A stretch of DNA of 64,000 nt from Rhynchopus sp. YZ270_cl-10 (Eukaryota; Euglenozoa; Diplonemea; Diplonemida; Diplonemidae). Made by a program: the position numbers and the translations under genes. The notes under the pieces were generated by a model, which saw nothing but the letters and a program-made list of their open reading frames with translations, was not told the origin of the DNA and did no database searches. Where the stretch lies: assembly GCA_964035575.1 (NCBI GenBank), contig OZ037853.1, forward strand, positions 1,635,473 through 1,699,472, given 5' to 3'. Of the stretch, positions 61,101 to 64,000 are shown in pieces (position 1 is the stretch's first letter; the number at the start of each line of letters is the position of its first letter).

Positions 61101-64000
61101 CGCAAACCCGCAAACCCGCAAACCCGCAAACCCGCAAACCCGCAAACCCGCAAACCCGCAAACCCGCAAACCCGCAAACCCGCAAACCCGCAAACCCGCA
61201 AACCCGCAAACCCGCAAACCCGCAAACCCGCAAACCCGCAAACCCGCAAACCCGCAAACCCGCAAACCCGCAAACCCGCAAACCCGCAAACCCGCAAACC
61301 CGCAAACCCGCAAACCCGCAAACCCGCAAACCCGCAAACCCGCAAACCCGCAAACCCGCAAACCCGCAAACCCGCAAACCCGCAAACCCGCAAACCCGCA
61401 AACCCGCAAACCCGCAAACCCGCAAACCCGCAAACCCGCAAACCCGCAAACCCGCAAACCCGCAAACCCGCAAACCCGCAAACCCGCAAACCCGCAAACC
61501 CGCAAACCCGCAAACCCGCAAACCCGCAAACCCGCAAACCCGCAAACCCGCAAACCCGCAAACCCGCAAACCCGCAAACCCGCAAACCCGCAAACCCGCA
61601 AACCCGCAAACCCGCAAACCCGCAAACCCGCAAACCCGCAAACCCGCAAACCCGCAAACCCGCAAACCCGCAAACCCGCAAACCCGCAAACCCGCAAACC
61701 CGCAAACCCGCAAACCCGCAAACCCGCAAACCCGCAAACCCGCAAACCCGCAAACCCGCAAACCCGCAAACCCGCAAACCCGCAAACCCGCAAACCCGCA
61801 AACCCGCAAACCCGCAAACCCGCAAACCCGCAAACCCGCAAACCCGCAAACCCGCAAACCCGCAAACCCGCAAACCCGCAAACCCGCAAACCCGCAAACC
61901 CGCAAACCCGCAAACCCGCAAACCCGCAAACCCGCAAACCCGCAAACCCGCAAACCCGCAAACCCGCAAACCCGCAAACCCGCAAACCCGCAAACCCGCA
62001 AACCCGCAAACCCGCAAACCCGCAAACCCGCAAACCCGCAAACCCGCAAACCCGCAAACCCGCAAACCCGCAAACCCGCAAACCCGCAAACCCGCAAACC
62101 CGCAAACCCGCAAACCCGCAAACCCGCAAACCCGCAAACCCGCAAACCCGCAAACCCGCAAACCCGCAAACCCGCAAACCCGCAAACCCGCAAACCCGCA
62201 AACCCGCAAACCCGCAAACCCGCAAACCCGCAAACCCGCAAACCCGCAAACCCGCAAACCCGCAAACCCGCAAACCCGCAAACCCGCAAACCCGCAAACC
62301 CGCAAACCCGCAAACCCGCAAACCCGCAAACCCGCAAACCCGCAAACCCGCAAACCCGCAAACCCGCAAACCCGCAAACCCGCAAACCCGCAAACCCGCA
62401 AACCCGCAAACCCGCAAACCCGCAAACCCGCAAACCCGCAAACCCGCAAACCCGCAAACCCGCAAACCCGCAAACCCGCAAACCCGCAAACCCGCAAACC
62501 CGCAAACCCGCAAACCCGCAAACCCGCAAACCCGCAAACCCGCAAACCCGCAAACCCGCAAACCCGCAAACCCGCAAACCCGCAAACCCGCAAACCCGCA
62601 AACCCGCAAACCCGCAAACCCGCAAACCCGCAAACCCGCAAACCCGCAAACCCGCAAACCCGCAAACCCGCAAACCCGCAAACCCGCAAACCCGCAAACC
62701 CGCAAACCCGCAAACCCGCAAACCCGCAAACCCGCAAACCCGCAAACCCGCAAACCCGCAAACCCGCAAACCCGCAAACCCGCAAACCCGCAAACCCGCA
62801 AACCCGCAAACCCGCAAACCCGCAAACCCGCAAACCCGCAAACCCGCAAACCCGCAAACCCGCAAACCCGCAAACCCGCAAACCCGCAAACCCGCAAACC
62901 CGCAAACCCGCAAACCCGCAAACCCGCAAACCCGCAAACCCGCAAACCCGCAAACCCGCAAACCCGCAAACCCGCAAACCCGCAAACCCGCAAACCCGCA
63001 AACCCGCAAACCCGCAAACCCGCAAACCCGCAAACCCGCAAACCCGCAAACCCGCAAACCCGCAAACCCGCAAACCCGCAAACCCGCAAACCCGCAAACC
63101 CGCAAACCCGCAAACCCGCAAACCCGCAAACCCGCAAACCCGCAAACCCGCAAACCCGCAAACCCGCAAACCCGCAAACCCGCAAACCCGCAAACCCGCA
63201 AACCCGCAAACCCGCAAACCCGCAAACCCGCAAACCCGCAAACCCGCAAACCCGCAAACCCGCAAACCCGCAAACCCGCAAACCCGCAAACCCGCAAACC
63301 CGCAAACCCGCAAACCCGCAAACCCGCAAACCCGCAAACCCGCAAACCCGCAAACCCGCAAACCCGCAAACCCGCAAACCCGCAAACCCGCAAACCCGCA
63401 AACCCGCAAACCCGCAAACCCGCAAACCCGCAAACCCGCAAACCCGCAAACCCGCAAACCCGCAAACCCGCAAACCCGCAAACCCGCAAACCCGCAAACC
63501 CGCAAACCCGCAAACCCGCAAACCCGCAAACCCGCAAACCCGCAAACCCGCAAACCCGCAAACCCGCAAACCCGCAAACCCGCAAACCCGCAAACCCGCA
63601 AACCCGCAAACCCGCAAACCCGCAAACCCGCAAACCCGCAAACCCGCAAACCCGCAAACCCGCAAACCCGCAAACCCGCAAACCCGCAAACCCGCAAACC
63701 CGCAAACCCGCAAACCCGCAAACCCGCAAACCCGCAAACCCGCAAACCCGCAAACCCGCAAACCCGCAAACCGCAAACCCGCAAACCCGCAAACCCGCAA
63801 ACCCGCAAACCCGCAAACCCGCAAACCCGCAAACCCGCAAACCCGCAAACCCGCAAACCCGCAAACCGCAAACCCGCAAACCCGCAAACCCGCAAAACCC
63901 GCAAACCCGCAAAACCCGCAAACCCGCAAACCCGCAAACCCGCAAACCCGCAAACCCGCAAACCCGCAAACCCGCAAACCCGCAAACCCGCAAACCCGCA
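58126..64000. repeat. Octanucleotide array (CGCAAACC)n, about 734 copies
   Basis: About 5.9 kb reaching the end of the window. The core from about 58260 to 63765 appears uniform. Variants (CGTAAACC, a CTGCAAAC unit, units missing one C, units with an extra A) occur only at the left edge (to about 58255) and at the right (63770-63920). The unit has no stop on either strand, hence three overlapping minus-strand frames of about 1,960-1,980 codons (repeating LRVCGFAG) that are not genes. The G-rich strand reads TTTGCGGG, which recalls telomeric repeats, but it runs the wrong way for a chromosome end at the right. Confidence 0.98.

Noticed and set aside
58049-63993. Three minus-strand open frames of about 1,960-1,980 codons
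   Set aside because: They consist of one 8-residue repeat from a stop-free octanucleotide array and begin and end at the array edges.
58126-64000. Chromosome-end telomere at the right edge
   Set aside because: The plus strand is C-rich toward the right; a true right end would be G-rich on that strand. An interstitial array fits better.

Overview
The window looks like gene-poor nuclear DNA of a single-celled eukaryote. It has no operons or bacterial-type gene packing. It is crowded with microsatellites of 4-10 bp units, inverted-repeat elements, tyrosine-recombinase mobile elements and a few widely spaced intronless genes. A retrotransposon at 21.9-27.1 kb has gag, tyrosine recombinase and RT/RNase H in that order, between split direct repeats. 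I know that order from the VIPER elements of kinetoplastids. Several genes also have a pyrimidine-rich AG site just upstream of a very short leader, as expected where mRNAs are trans-spliced. Both hints point weakly to a euglenozoan (kinetoplastid or diplonemid). This is inference; no rRNA or tRNA was found to settle it.

Layout. 0.9-6.2 kb: two tyrosine-recombinase genes (one a fragment, one whole inside a possible inverted-repeat transposon), hairpins, and a 1.4 kb CTGTA/CTGGGTA array. 6.2-12.5 kb: CATGATGG, CTGTGTA(TA) and CTGGGTAC arrays, dispersed repeats and a broken retroelement piece. 13.4-19.3 kb: three tandem paralogues for type I surface proteins (signal peptide, six-Cys domain, Pro/Thr stalk, membrane helix, conserved tail), sharing a 25-nt leader and a 3' UTR. 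20-27.3 kb: two MITE-like elements and the VIPER/Ngaro-like retrotransposon, flanked on both sides by TGCG arrays. 28-29.4 kb: a patchwork of duplicated fragments. 29.9-33.7 kb: an RNase H protein with a duplicated Cys/His motif, head to head with a large membrane receptor carrying a cyclase-like domain. 34.6-36.3 kb: a Mutator-like element with a perfect 9-bp target duplication and a 51-bp minisatellite. 37.7-39.1 kb: a deleted paralogue of the receptor. 40.8-44.3 kb: a LINE fragment abutting a 5'-truncated adhesin-like gene. 44.3-58 kb: hairpin elements, a second Mutator-like copy with nested insertions, more arrays, an unusual block of four forward and four reverse GTGCAC-centred repeats, and one unknown low-complexity protein. 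58.1 kb to the end: one nearly pure AAACCCGC array of about 5.9 kb.

Functionally the host genes lean to the cell surface: three small variable-stalk membrane proteins, one two-helix receptor of the Cache/HAMP/cyclase layout with a probably inactive cyclase site, and one HYR-like adhesin fragment. Very long open frames inside the tandem arrays (up to about 1,970 codons) are an arithmetical result of stop-free units whose length is not a multiple of three, and are not annotated as genes.
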